From Flavobacteriaceae bacterium MAR_2009_75 (GTDB lineage Bacteria; Bacteroidota; Bacteroidia; Flavobacteriales; Flavobacteriaceae): 64,000 nt of DNA. How positions within the stretch are numbered: position 1 is the first letter of the stretch; each line of letters opens with the position of its first letter. Where the stretch lies: positions 2,293,501-2,357,500 of the forward strand of contig PHTZ01000001.1 in NCBI GenBank assembly GCA_002813285.1, read 5' to 3'. The notes below the pieces were generated by a model, which saw only the letters and a program-made list of their open reading frames with translations, did no database searches and had not been told where the DNA came from. Below, one piece after another: positions 52,601 through 61,051 of the stretch. Both the position numbers and the translations under genes were made by a program.

Positions 52601-55088
52601 GTTGCCGTTAAGGTCTGAATCGGATTTTCTTCACATTCCGTTTGGTCGCCCCCGCTTACCGGCGCCGCTGGCGCCGCTTGAATCGTTAGGGTTACCGCAG
52701 TTCTGCCGGTACTTCGGCATCCGTTTACGGTATCATTACTTTCTGCGTAATAGGTTATCGTTCCTACTGCGTTTAAAGTGGGGCTTGCAACGACATTTCC
52801 ACCTGTGGCGGCATCATACCAAATAATGCTTGCCCCTGAAGGTGGTGTTGCCGTAGCCGTTAAGGTTTGTATCGGGTCTTCTTCACATTCCGTTTGATCG
52901 CCTCCACTTGTTGGATTTGCAGGAGCAGGGTTTATAGTAAGCGAAGCTGTATTTGATGTAGCATTTGCACAACCGCCCCCAAACCCTTGGGCAACCAATC
53001 GATACTGGTTTCGCGGGGGATTACCTGCAATTGTTAATGTGTTGGTATTTGCATTGCTATAGATTGCGTCATCTGTAATATTGTCCCAACTAGAGCCATT
53101 GAAATACTGCCATTGAAAACTAGATGCATTTGAGGCATCAGCGGAAAAAGTCGCAGTGCCACCCTCGCACATTTCCTGATTTGTAGGTTGAGTTGTGATT
53201 ACGGGAGGATCATGCACTATTATGGTTAACCTTCTTCTCGGCCCTTCACAGTTTGCCGAAGATGTGGTTTGTGAGACCCAATATGAGGTAGTACCCGAAG
53301 AAGAAGTACTAGGCACTGTAGTGCCTGATATTACGTTCCCCCCTGTTGCAGCATCATACCATGTTGGGTTAGATCCAGATTGAACGTAGTCATCTAATTG
53401 TTCTGCGGTGTCGCCTACGCAATAGTTTACGGTATTTTGAACTAGGGTCGGTGCTACCGGCAGGTCATAAACCACAACGTCTATTTGGGTTCTTTCGCTC
53501 TCACATCCCGTACTATCGTCAATTTGACTAACATAGTAAGAAGTTGTACCTGCAGTTGCTGTGCTTGGGGTAGGCGCCGCATTATTTGCTGTGCCACCTG
53601 AAGCCACGGTATACCATTGTAAAGTATGGCTAGATAGTGCGGTTGCGGTTAAAGGATTTGCCGTGTTACCGGTACAATACTCTACTGGCGAATCTGCGGC
53701 CGGAGGTGCTGGTCTAGGTATTTGATATAAGTTTATTGACAGAAAGTCTTCACTAGAACAACCATTGGAATTTTGAGAATAAACTAAGAAGTTTCTAAAA
53801 AAATCAGGACTGGCCGGTGGAGTGTATGTTGTTGTATTCGAGGCTACTAAATTTCCTTCATTATCATACCAATTGGCCGATTCACCTGAAGCTGTATCAA
53901 CTGTTACGGTCATGGTAGGCACTGCTTCACCTTCACAATAGATATACTCGCTTAAACCTGATGGTGGGTCTACGTCGTTTTCAACTGTTATATTAAATGA
54001 CCGATCCGTAAAATTACCCGCCGCATCTCTTACAGTATACTCTATGGTGGTAGTGCCCACATCAAATTGGTCACCGCTATTTAGTCCTGTTCCATCACTT
54101 CGAAACATAACATATTCAGCTAAATCACAATCTGTATTATTTACATTGGTAACAATAGTACCTGGTATTAGCAAATCATCTAAATAACCCTCTAAACCAG
54201 TTCCAAAAGGTCTAGAAGCCGAATAACTAATCTCTAGTTGATAATTACCGGTAAGGTTAAATGGAATAATTTCTTGTTGAACACCGGTTTCTGTATAGAC
54301 CTCGGTATAGTAATCAGAAATGACCACATTACCATTTTCATCTAAGATGTCTAAATGGATAGTTGGATTGTCATTTAGGGCGTTGATGCTATGGAAGAAT
54401 GTAATCTCTCCAAAACCGTTGAAATAGAATACGGGAGTAGTCAAATAACTTGTAAAACCTGGAATACTGGATATTGAAGTAGTTCTCAGGTTTCTGGTCC
54501 CGTTGATTTCACCATTGTTGCTAATAGTGCTTCGTGTAAATGTGTAGCACTGATTGATGGCAGATTCAAAATCTTGCAAAACAGGTGCTTCCCCCTCTCC
54601 AGCGGGGCAGTTATCAGACGCAGTTGGTTCAACCCATGAATGGGGCGCCGTACATGTATTGGGGTCTGCAGTTAAGGTTACGTCGCTAGGAAAAGTATCA
54701 AAAACAGGATTCTCGCTATCTTCTATAGTTACATTAAATGAACAGGTAGCAACATTACCCGATGCATCCTCTGCCCGGTAAACTACTGCGGTTGTTCCTG
54801 GCAAGAAAGAATCACCAGGGCTATAATTACTGGTGACACTAACCGCATCTGCTGAGGCCGTGGGGGTGTCCAAGTTACTGTTGCCCCACAAACCCCGGGG
54901 GTATAAGAAGCGCTAACATCGCTAGGAGGACAATTCGAAAAACTTGGAGGTAGGGCAGGCAGAGCAATATCTAAAACCGATTCAACATCGAAAGGCGAAA
55001 GTGAGACTTCATGATTCTCATTGGGGGAGAAACTAGTAAAGCTTGCCATTATTGAAAAACCAATAAGCAGTTTAAGTAAGCTTTGCAT
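46696..55088 (-). CDS. Large T9SS type B surface adhesin, frameshifted near its N-terminus
   Basis: The full gene spans 46696-55088, but its frame changes near 54862-54866. The 5' part (55088 inward) has a signal peptide (MQSLLKLLIGFSIMASF) and the start of an HYR domain (PPSFSNCPPSDVSASYTPG). The 3' part, open from 54891 (2731 codons), resumes the same HYR domain (VTSNYSPGDSFLPGTTAVVYR). Further domains: a second HYR split by a jelly-roll-like insert, Ig-like modules, 12 SGGDQ-type Ig repeats, a PKD-like domain, five DUF11 domains and a type B sorting domain (NEFSPNDDGTNDVFY, VYNRWGAMVF). One base added to the C5 run (minus strand) restores VTWTPPTAS, the HYR consensus. As read, the long frame lacks a signal peptide. 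A sequencing error, phase variation or true loss are all possible. Confidence 0.75.
46990..48970 (-). repeat. Five tandem DUF11 domains with acidic linkers
   Basis: Each unit has the DUF11 core (GDTVxFTxTVxNxGPxxATNVxxxDxLPxG) followed by VDQxDPDS. Four of the five end in nearly the same acidic stretch, DPDSxPNNDDGDQSEDDE. The fifth ends in DQIDPNTSNDRAE. The acidic stretches resemble calcium-binding loops. Confidence 0.85.
49190..52930 (-). repeat. Twelve SGGDQ Ig-like repeats in a higher-order array
   Basis: Translated SGGDQTECEQNPIQTLTATA occurs 12 times with small changes, each leading to VVWYDA and TYYAES. After copies 4, 7 and 10 (from the N-terminus) a different module, TYSVSVDVSEGTVTSTEGT to PDCSCP, is inserted, so the order is 4-module-3-module-3-module-2. 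The last two modules are nearly the same at DNA level: the stretch at about 49800-49940 recurs at about 50795-50940, a distance of 996 bp. Confidence 0.85.
54170..54590 (-). other. Jelly-roll-like domain inserted into an HYR domain of the adhesin
   Basis: The second HYR domain starts with FPSDVTLTADPNTCTAPHSW and PTASDNC, is then interrupted by about 140 residues (VLQDFESAINQCYTFTRST to LEGYLDDLLIPG), and resumes at CDLAEYVMFRSDGTGLNSGDQF and TIEYTVRDAAGNFTDRSF. The inserted part begins and ends as jelly-roll/MAM-like domains do (DFES..., YLDDLLI). The fold is inferred from motifs. Confidence 0.55.
54862..54866 (-). other. Apparent frameshift site in a G5/C5 run
   Basis: Five Gs on the plus strand (five Cs in the sense strand). 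Upstream of it the HYR domain is read in one frame and downstream in another, and adding one C gives continuous HYR consensus across the junction. See the adhesin gene entry. Confidence 0.75.
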
Positions 55089-55417
55089 AGGCGTATTAGA
55101 ACTTTCGGCAGGCCAAAGTTCTCTTAAGAACAGATGGGCCCCTACCTTATATTATTGTATTACCTAACGCAAAGGTTGCCAAAACTATATGCGAGCTAAG
55201 ATTTTATGTTGTGAAATCAATAGAATTTGTAGTGTGATTAGAAAGAATTGATGGCAAAAGAGTTACTAAGTTCAAAAAACATCAATTTTAACGCCTTTAA
55301 AACGGATAAATGTTCGTCGGAATAATACCAAAAGGTTTGACGCTTTTTTTCTTGCGGGCACAAAAAAACCCTTGACATTCATGTCAAGGGTTTTTTTAAG
55401 TGTTGGTCTAATAGACC
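55089..55417 (-). other. Intergenic region between the adhesin gene and tatA
   Basis: These 329 bp hold no supported gene. They contain the tatA terminator (55362-55397) and must carry the promoter of the adhesin operon on the minus strand, but no exact TAnnTTTG box was found; AACCTTTG near 55170 and GAACTTTG near 55115 (minus strand) are one mismatch away. Confidence 0.5.
55355..55397 (-). terminator. Strong terminator after tatA
   Basis: A 17-bp perfect inverted repeat (55362-55378 and 55381-55397, two-base loop) contains CCCTTGACAT and is flanked by seven As and seven Ts, so it can act on either strand. It lies 20 bp after the tatA stop. Confidence 0.88.
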
Positions 55418-55609
55418 TTATTCTTTTTTGTCTTCTAATTGATCATCTTCTTTAGAAGCATCTTTAAATTCTTTAATTCCACTTCCAAGGCCACGCATAA
55501 GTTCAGGAATCTTTTTTCCTCCGAACAATAGAAGTACCACCAATACAACAATGGCAATCTGCCATGGACCTATAGCTAAGAAAATCTGTAACGCTGTCAT
55601 AATTTCCAT
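55418..55609 (-). CDS. tatA: Sec-independent (Tat) protein translocase subunit TatA
   Basis: This 63-residue protein starts at ATG 55607-55609. An ORF extending to 55705 adds unrelated residues. It has one N-terminal membrane helix (residues 8-29), then the [21 protein letters not shown] amphipathic helix that is the TatA/E signature (F-G-x-x-x-hinge). A charged [11 protein letters not shown] tail ends it. TatA forms the pore-like assembly of the twin-arginine system that exports folded proteins. No tatC or tatB gene is adjacent. It could also be called TatE; length and motif do not separate them. Confidence 0.92.
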   Translation of the reverse strand: MEIMTALQIFLAIGPWQIAIVVLVVLLLFGGKKIPELMRGLGSGIKEFKDASKEDDQLEDKKE

Positions 55610-55761
55610 CTTAATTGAAGAACAAATGTAATAAAAAACTAAGAATGGCGGTGTTAATCTTAATACAATGATAGGTAATTTCATTTGGAGGTGGTGAAAA
55701 GACAATGCTAATGCACCTTATAAATTTTTTAGAGAACCGGCCGAGTATACGTTTGCATACG

Positions 55762-55769
55762 TATATTTG
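55762..55769 (+). promoter_or_regulatory. Bacteroidota -7 promoter box for the M23 peptidase gene
   Basis: TATATTTG matches TAnnTTTG and ends 6 bp before the ATG at 55776, so the transcript would start at or next to the start codon. It also excludes the in-frame TTG at 55767. Confidence 0.6.
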
Positions 55770-55775
55770 TGCATT

Positions 55776-56642
55776 ATGGCCAAAAAAGTCAAGAAGAGAA
55801 AAGAGATTAAAAGAAAGCTGCTGCACAAGTATCGCTTGGTCATTCTCAATGAAAGCACGTTCGAAGAAAAGATTTCTTTTAAACTCAGTCGATTGAATGT
55901 TTTCGTAACAGGGTCACTATGCATAATAGGCCTTATTGCGTTGACAACACTTTTGATAGCGTTTACGCCTCTGCGTGAATATATACCTGGGTACTCATCT
56001 ACCAAATTAAAAAAACAGGCAACGGATCTTACCTATAAGACTGACTCTTTAGTGGCCAACCTTAATAATACCAATAGGTATTTAGAAAATATTCGAAAGG
56101 TTCTCATTGGTGATATTGAGAATAATGAAATAAATAGAGATTCGTTAAGAGAACAATTTAAAATCGACCCTTCTAGCGTTGACCTTACACCTATTAGAGA
56201 AGATTCTGTTCTAAGGGCCGAAGTTGCCCTAGAAGACAAGTACAATCTTTTTGAAAGAAATACCGGTGGTTCTTCTATAGTTCTGTTTCCACCAATATCA
56301 GGCGAAATTTCAAATGGATATAGTGTGGAAGAAAAACATTACGCTGTTGATGTTACAGCGCCAACGGGCACCCCTGTTAAGGCAGTTGCTACGGGTACGG
56401 TGATATTCTCGGAGTGGACTGCAGATACGGGTTATGTAATTATACTCGAACATAGAGAAGGCCTGTTAAGTGTTTACAAGCACAATGGCTCTTTAAATAA
56501 GGGTCAAGGTGACGTGGTAAGGGCTGGAGAAGTTGTTGCCTCTGTCGGTAATACCGGTGAACTCACAACAGGGCCGCATCTTCACTTCGAACTATGGAGC
56601 AACGGAAATACCGTTAACCCTCTAGATTACATCGATTTTTAA
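55776..56642 (+). CDS. M23-family peptidoglycan metallopeptidase, membrane anchored
   Basis: This 288-residue protein starts at ATG 55776 (MAKKVKKRKEIKRKLL). A basic N-terminus precedes one membrane helix (about 44-66), so it is anchored in the inner membrane with the catalytic part in the periplasm. A coiled-coil stalk (about 75-130) leads to an M23/LytM domain (about 165-288). The zinc-binding parts are EKHYAVDVTAPTGTPVKA (first His and Asp) and GPHLHFELW. M23 enzymes cut peptide cross-links or activate amidases. It is divergent from tatA. Confidence 0.92.
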   Translation: MAKKVKKRKEIKRKLLHKYRLVILNESTFEEKISFKLSRLNVFVTGSLCIIGLIALTTLLIAFTPLREYIPGYSSTKLKKQATDLTYKTDSLVANLNNTNRYLENIRKVLIGDIENNEINRDSLREQFKIDPSSVDLTPIREDSVLRAEVALEDKYNLFERNTGGSSIVLFPPISGEISNGYSVEEKHYAVDVTAPTGTPVKAVATGTVIFSEWTADTGYVIILEHREGLLSVYKHNGSLNKGQGDVVRAGEVVASVGNTGELTTGPHLHFELWSNGNTVNPLDYIDF

Positions 56643-56721
56643 CCGAAACCATATTAATACCTTTTGGTTTTAAAAAAAATTCCGATATTTTTCAAGATAG
56701 TTTAATCACGAATAATTTTCA

Positions 56722-58218
56722 ATGTCTTTAAAGTCATTAGCTGCTAAAATTTTTGCTCGACACATTGTTAAAAAAACTGCAAAGTGGAGGGACAATCCGT
56801 TAAAAACCCAAGAGTCGGTTTTTGAGAATCTGATTGAAAAAGCAACATCAACCCAATTTGGGGTCGACCATAACTTTTCCACTATAAAATCTCATTCGGA
56901 TTTTGTAAAACATGTACCTATCCGCGATTATGAGGAGCTAAAACCCTATGTAGAGAAAGTAGTAGAGGGCCAAGAAAATATACTTTGGCCGGGCAAGCCC
57001 ATTTATTTCGCTAAAACATCGGGCACTACTTCTGGTGCTAAGTACATTCCCCTTACGAAAACCTCTATTAAACATCAGGTAAATGCCTCTCGCAATGCGA
57101 TCCTGACTTATATAAATGAAACGGGTAATTCATCGTTCGTAGATGGTAAAATGATTTTTCTACAAGGAAGCCCTGAACTTCACGAAAAGAATGGAATAAA
57201 GCTAGGTCGATTATCAGGTATTTCCGCCCATTATGTGCCCAACTATCTTCAAAAAAATCGACTGCCAAGCTGGGAAACCAATTGCATCGAAGACTGGGAG
57301 ACCAAAGTGGACACTATCGTAGATGAAACGATGAACGAAGATATGACCGTTATTGCGGGTATACCTTCTTGGGTTCAAATGTATTTCGAACGCCTACAGG
57401 CTAAGTCAGGTAAAAATGTAGGTACCCTATTCGAAAACTTTCAACTTTTCATTTACGGAGGCGTAAATTATGAACCATACAGGGCAAAGTTTGAAAGTCT
57501 TATCGGAAGAAAGGTCGATAGTATCGAACTTTTTCCTGCCAGTGAAGGGTTTTTTGCCTATCAAGATTCACAATCGGAAAAGGGCATGTTATTGCTTCTT
57601 GATTCAGGAATATTCTATGAATTTATCAAGGCCGATGAGTTTTTCAATGAAGACCGACAACGCATTACTATTCATGATGTGGAAGTGGGCGTAAATTATG
57701 TAATGATTATTTCTACCGATGCAGGCCTATGGGCATATAACCTCGGAGATACCATTCAGTTTATTTCTTTAAAACCTTTTAAAATAATAGTTTCAGGAAG
57801 AATAAAGCACTTTATTTCGGCATTCGGTGAACATGTAATCGCTAAAGAAGTTGAGGAAGCTATGAGGTTGGCTATTTCAGAAACAGATGCCAGAATCAAT
57901 GAGTTTACGGTGGCACCTCAAATTACTCCGCAAGGTGATGAGTTGCCCTATCATGAATGGCTGATAGAATTTGAACAAAAACCGACCGATATGAGCAAGT
58001 TCGTTCAGATATTGGACAAGAGTCTTCAGAAACAAAATAGTTATTATTTTGATTTAATGGAGGGTAAAATACTCCAGTTGCTCAAAGTGACGATCATTAA
58101 ACAAGGCGGGTTCAACGGGTATATGAAGTCAAAAGGCAAACTGGGCGGTCAAAATAAGGTTCAACGATTGGCCAATGACCGAAGTGTTGCAAACAAATTA
58201 TCTCAATATAAAGAATAA
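56722..58218 (+). CDS. GH3 auxin-responsive promoter family protein (acyl-adenylate-forming type)
   Basis: This 498-residue protein matches the GH3 family found in many Bacteroidota. In plants the family couples amino acids to jasmonate or auxin through an acyl-adenylate; the bacterial substrate is not known. Visible signatures are YFAKTSGTTSGAKYIPLT (the P-loop-like nucleotide motif, about residues 90-110), FIYGGVNYEPYRAKFESLIG, and ELFPASEGFFAYQD with the conserved S/E. The C-terminal region carries VSGRIKHFISAFGEHV and SYYFDLMEGKIL. It is 79 bp after the peptidase gene and 136 bp before the next operon. Confidence 0.9.
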   Translation: MSLKSLAAKIFARHIVKKTAKWRDNPLKTQESVFENLIEKATSTQFGVDHNFSTIKSHSDFVKHVPIRDYEELKPYVEKVVEGQENILWPGKPIYFAKTSGTTSGAKYIPLTKTSIKHQVNASRNAILTYINETGNSSFVDGKMIFLQGSPELHEKNGIKLGRLSGISAHYVPNYLQKNRLPSWETNCIEDWETKVDTIVDETMNEDMTVIAGIPSWVQMYFERLQAKSGKNVGTLFENFQLFIYGGVNYEPYRAKFESLIGRKVDSIELFPASEGFFAYQDSQSEKGMLLLLDSGIFYEFIKADEFFNEDRQRITIHDVEVGVNYVMIISTDAGLWAYNLGDTIQFISLKPFKIIVSGRIKHFISAFGEHVIAKEVEEAMRLAISETDARINEFTVAPQITPQGDELPYHEWLIEFEQKPTDMSKFVQILDKSLQKQNSYYFDLMEGKILQLLKVTIIKQGGFNGYMKSKGKLGGQNKVQRLANDRSVANKLSQYKE

Positions 58219-58332
58219 TTTTCAGCTCGACCTTGTAATTTATCGATGGAGTATCATGTTATGCTTATGATAATTACCTAAACCTTGATTTTCTAAGAAA
58301 TTTGAGATTGACAGTTTTACAGTATTAAATTG

Positions 58333-58340
58333 TAATTTTG
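58333..58340 (+). promoter_or_regulatory. Bacteroidota promoter for the DUF6909-rfb operon
   Basis: TAATTTTG matches TAnnTTTG, with TTG at 58308-58310 spaced 22 bp upstream, inside the range reported for Flavobacterium. It ends 14 bp before the ATG at 58355. All following genes to the window end are close-spaced on this strand. Confidence 0.65.
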
Positions 58341-58354
58341 TTTGAAATTTAATT

Positions 58355-60037
58355 ATGGGCGAAGCAACTACTACTACACGGGCTCAAGAGTCGACCAACG
58401 CGATTGAGCGCTTATATATTACGATGAGACACTTATTTAACCGTGGTTTTTACAAACCTGCAGGTGTTTCGGGCGAGTCTCTTAAAAATGCCCTTTTACA
58501 ACTTAGACCTGAAATCTATGGGTCGATTTCCGAAGATAAAGCCGAACTAAATGGGTTGACCTACGTGTTAGAAAGGTTGCCAAAGGGCATCGAACAATGT
58601 CGCTTTATCAATCTTACCTCAGATGAAGGCTACGGCCACACCCATTTCAACCCAATTATTCCGCCTAAGCGTAGAAGAAATTGCTATCGAATTGACGATG
58701 AGCAGATGAATATAGAAATCACTAGAGGACGATCTGATATATATGATATTCTTACCCACTTGACCTTTCTGTTCATTGAATCGGAAAAAATCTGCAAAAA
58801 GGTCTTAATAGAAGAGACGAATAAAACCACACGCGATTGGAAAAAGCTTGAAGGGGCAGTTCAAAAAGACGAATTAAGTCAAGAAGAAAAGGAAGTTGCA
58901 TTAATACATACAGCCAATATCTTGGGCCGCCCGTTTGTTGAAATCATGGGTATTTATAAGCAGTTTGCGACCGAAGAAGAGCCCGAACGATTCTTAGAAA
59001 TTATCTATTGGCTAGGTAAATTGGCCATCGAGGAGGAAATTACGGGCGAAAAAAGAGCGATAACGTTTAGCTTGCTATTACGTGAGCGTTTGGGGCATCA
59101 TATTCATGGAGAAAGATGGGCAAATACGATAAAAGAAGAACTAAGTAAAAATGGACTTTTAAGAAGGCCGATCCACATTATTAGTGCTAATATGCATAGT
59201 GTGATGAACTCTCTCTTTGCAAAAAAAACGCTCACCAAAGAGTTTCCAGAGGCAGAGTCTTTAAAAGTGTACGAAGCGCTGAGCTCTTCCGTAAATAATC
59301 AGCTGCGCGAAAAAGTGACATCCATTGCCAAGAAAAACGGAATGATTGCCATTGATGATTTTTCGGGCACTAATATTGATGTGCAAATATTCGATACTGC
59401 AAAAATGGGTGATGAAGCATGCTGCTATGATCTCCCTGACCTTCCGGATGATGAAAAACCGATTATATTTGTTATGGATTATGCCTTTGGAGAGCAGGCT
59501 TTCGAAACCATAGACGAATTATTAAAACCCCACGTTGAAAAGGGTAAGGAACCTGTCTTTATGAATATAGCATCCATATCCATCATGGGAAAAGCAGGTA
59601 TTTTAGAGGGTGGCAAAGGAGATTTGATGATTCCTTCGGCACATATTTTTGAGGGCACCGCAGACAATTATCCCTTTAAAAATGAACTTTGTTCAGAAGA
59701 TTTTGAAGGATACGGTCTTAAGGTCTTTGAAGGCACTATGGTCACAGTACTGGGAACCTCACTTCAGAACAAAGATATCTTAGAGTTCTTTTACAATTCA
59801 ACCTGGAATGTCGTTGGCCTAGAAATGGAAGGTGTTCATTACCAAAAAGCAATTCAATCAGCATCAAAAATTCGCAAGAGCATTCGTGAAGATGTTAAAG
59901 TGAGATATGCTTATTACGCATCAGATAACCCATTGGTAACAGGTAGCACTTTGGCCTCAGGAGGTCTTGGCACTACAGGTGTGAAACCTACCTATTTAAT
60001 CACTGACAAAATTTTAAAACAAATATTTAATTCTTAA
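58355..60037 (+). CDS. DUF6909-like cytosolic protein
   Basis: This 560-residue protein has no signal peptide or membrane segment. It resembles the DUF6909 family of Bacteroidota from memory (the number is tentative). Recognisable stretches include ERLYITMRHLFNRGFYKPAGVSGESLKNAL near the N-terminus, LTSDEGYGHTHFNPIIPPKRRRNCYRID, and ITRGRSDIYDILTHLTFLFIESEKI. The C-terminal part has NVVGLEMEGVHYQKAI, which resembles the EMEG motif of nucleoside phosphorylase/nucleosidase proteins, and YYASDNPLVTG. A nucleoside- or sugar-phosphate-related function is conceivable but unproven. It lies 4 bp before the Wzz-like gene and likely heads the operon. Confidence 0.7.
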   Translation: MGEATTTTRAQESTNAIERLYITMRHLFNRGFYKPAGVSGESLKNALLQLRPEIYGSISEDKAELNGLTYVLERLPKGIEQCRFINLTSDEGYGHTHFNPIIPPKRRRNCYRIDDEQMNIEITRGRSDIYDILTHLTFLFIESEKICKKVLIEETNKTTRDWKKLEGAVQKDELSQEEKEVALIHTANILGRPFVEIMGIYKQFATEEEPERFLEIIYWLGKLAIEEEITGEKRAITFSLLLRERLGHHIHGERWANTIKEELSKNGLLRRPIHIISANMHSVMNSLFAKKTLTKEFPEAESLKVYEALSSSVNNQLREKVTSIAKKNGMIAIDDFSGTNIDVQIFDTAKMGDEACCYDLPDLPDDEKPIIFVMDYAFGEQAFETIDELLKPHVEKGKEPVFMNIASISIMGKAGILEGGKGDLMIPSAHIFEGTADNYPFKNELCSEDFEGYGLKVFEGTMVTVLGTSLQNKDILEFFYNSTWNVVGLEMEGVHYQKAIQSASKIRKSIREDVKVRYAYYASDNPLVTGSTLASGGLGTTGVKPTYLITDKILKQIFNS

Positions 60038-60041
60038 TAAA

Positions 60042-61043
60042 ATGGCAGACCAAAACGCCCAAAGCAGATCCTCAAATGACGAAATAGATTTGGGCCAGTT
60101 ACTGAAGATGATCGGCAATGGTTTTAACCGGCTTGGTATATTCATTTTAAGAGTTTTTCTCTACTTGAAGAAAAATGCGCTAAAGCTCTTAGGGCTCATC
60201 ATTTTAGGAGTTGCTATTAGCTTTCTTCTAAGCACTATGGTGGACAAAAAACTGAAGACGGAAACTATAGTACAGCCGAATTTTGACGGTGAAGACTATC
60301 TCTATGACGTAATAGATGAAATTCAGGCCAATATATCCTCAAAGGATAGTGCTTTTCTTAAAACTACAGGCTTATCAATAGATGATGTTAAGGGGTTTAA
60401 AGTTGAGATTCAACCCATCGTCGCTAAGGAAGAAGTTAAAGAAGAAGTTGAGCAAGAATTACAATATCTAGAGCTCTTACAGAGCTTTAAAGATGAAAGT
60501 TTTGCTATTGATATCATGAGGTCAGAGCTTACTAAAAAAAGTATAGTGCCCCACAGAATTACTTTTACCTATACCGATTCGGAAAAGGGAAAAATGATAG
60601 TGGAAAAACTATTGACCTATATTAATAATAATGATTATTATCAAAGCTTGAGCTCAGTTTTTCGAGACAATGCTCAGTTGCGAATTGACCAAAACAATAA
60701 GTTGATCGAACAAATTGACGAATTGGTGAATAACTATTCAAAAACATTATTACAAAAGGAACAGGCACCCACATCTGTTTATATGGAAAATGAGAGTGCC
60801 TTGAATATTAGCTCATTACTTATTTTGAAAAATAGGATGATAAAAGAAATCGAGGAAAAGAAACTAGAGCTGAGCAGTCAATCACAGGTAATAAGTATTT
60901 TGAATAAGGGCAAGACACAAGCGGTGAGAAAGCTATTTTTCAATAATACGTTCTTCTTGCTTCCTCTTGGTTTGGTTGTTTTGTTCTTAATTGTATCCTT
61001 TCTAGGTTTTATGAATAGAAGAGCCAGCATGTTGAAACTTTAA
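60042..61043 (+). CDS. Wzz-like chain-length-determinant membrane protein
   Basis: This 333-residue protein has an N-terminal membrane helix (about 48-68), a long periplasmic part with coiled coil (about 125-300), and a C-terminal membrane helix (about 305-325). Such two-helix topology with a large external domain is typical of Wzz-type regulators of polysaccharide chain length. Supporting context is the following rfbB-rfbA-rfbC-rfbD block, 8 bp downstream. The sequence itself shows no strong family motif, so the role is inferred from topology and neighbours. Confidence 0.6.
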   Translation: MADQNAQSRSSNDEIDLGQLLKMIGNGFNRLGIFILRVFLYLKKNALKLLGLIILGVAISFLLSTMVDKKLKTETIVQPNFDGEDYLYDVIDEIQANISSKDSAFLKTTGLSIDDVKGFKVEIQPIVAKEEVKEEVEQELQYLELLQSFKDESFAIDIMRSELTKKSIVPHRITFTYTDSEKGKMIVEKLLTYINNNDYYQSLSSVFRDNAQLRIDQNNKLIEQIDELVNNYSKTLLQKEQAPTSVYMENESALNISSLLILKNRMIKEIEEKKLELSSQSQVISILNKGKTQAVRKLFFNNTFFLLPLGLVVLFLIVSFLGFMNRRASMLKL

Positions 61044-61051
61044 ACCGTATA

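Noticed and set aside
54862-54866. Programmed ribosomal frameshift
   Set aside because: There is no known slippery heptamer or downstream stimulatory structure that I can see, and HYR adhesins do not use frameshifting. A sequence error or slipped-strand mutation is simpler.
54783-55088. A separate small secreted protein of 101 residues
   Set aside because: Its signal peptide and HYR start continue exactly into the next frame of the large adhesin. After the junction its own translation (RPQQMRLVSPVIIALVILS) is out-of-frame sequence.
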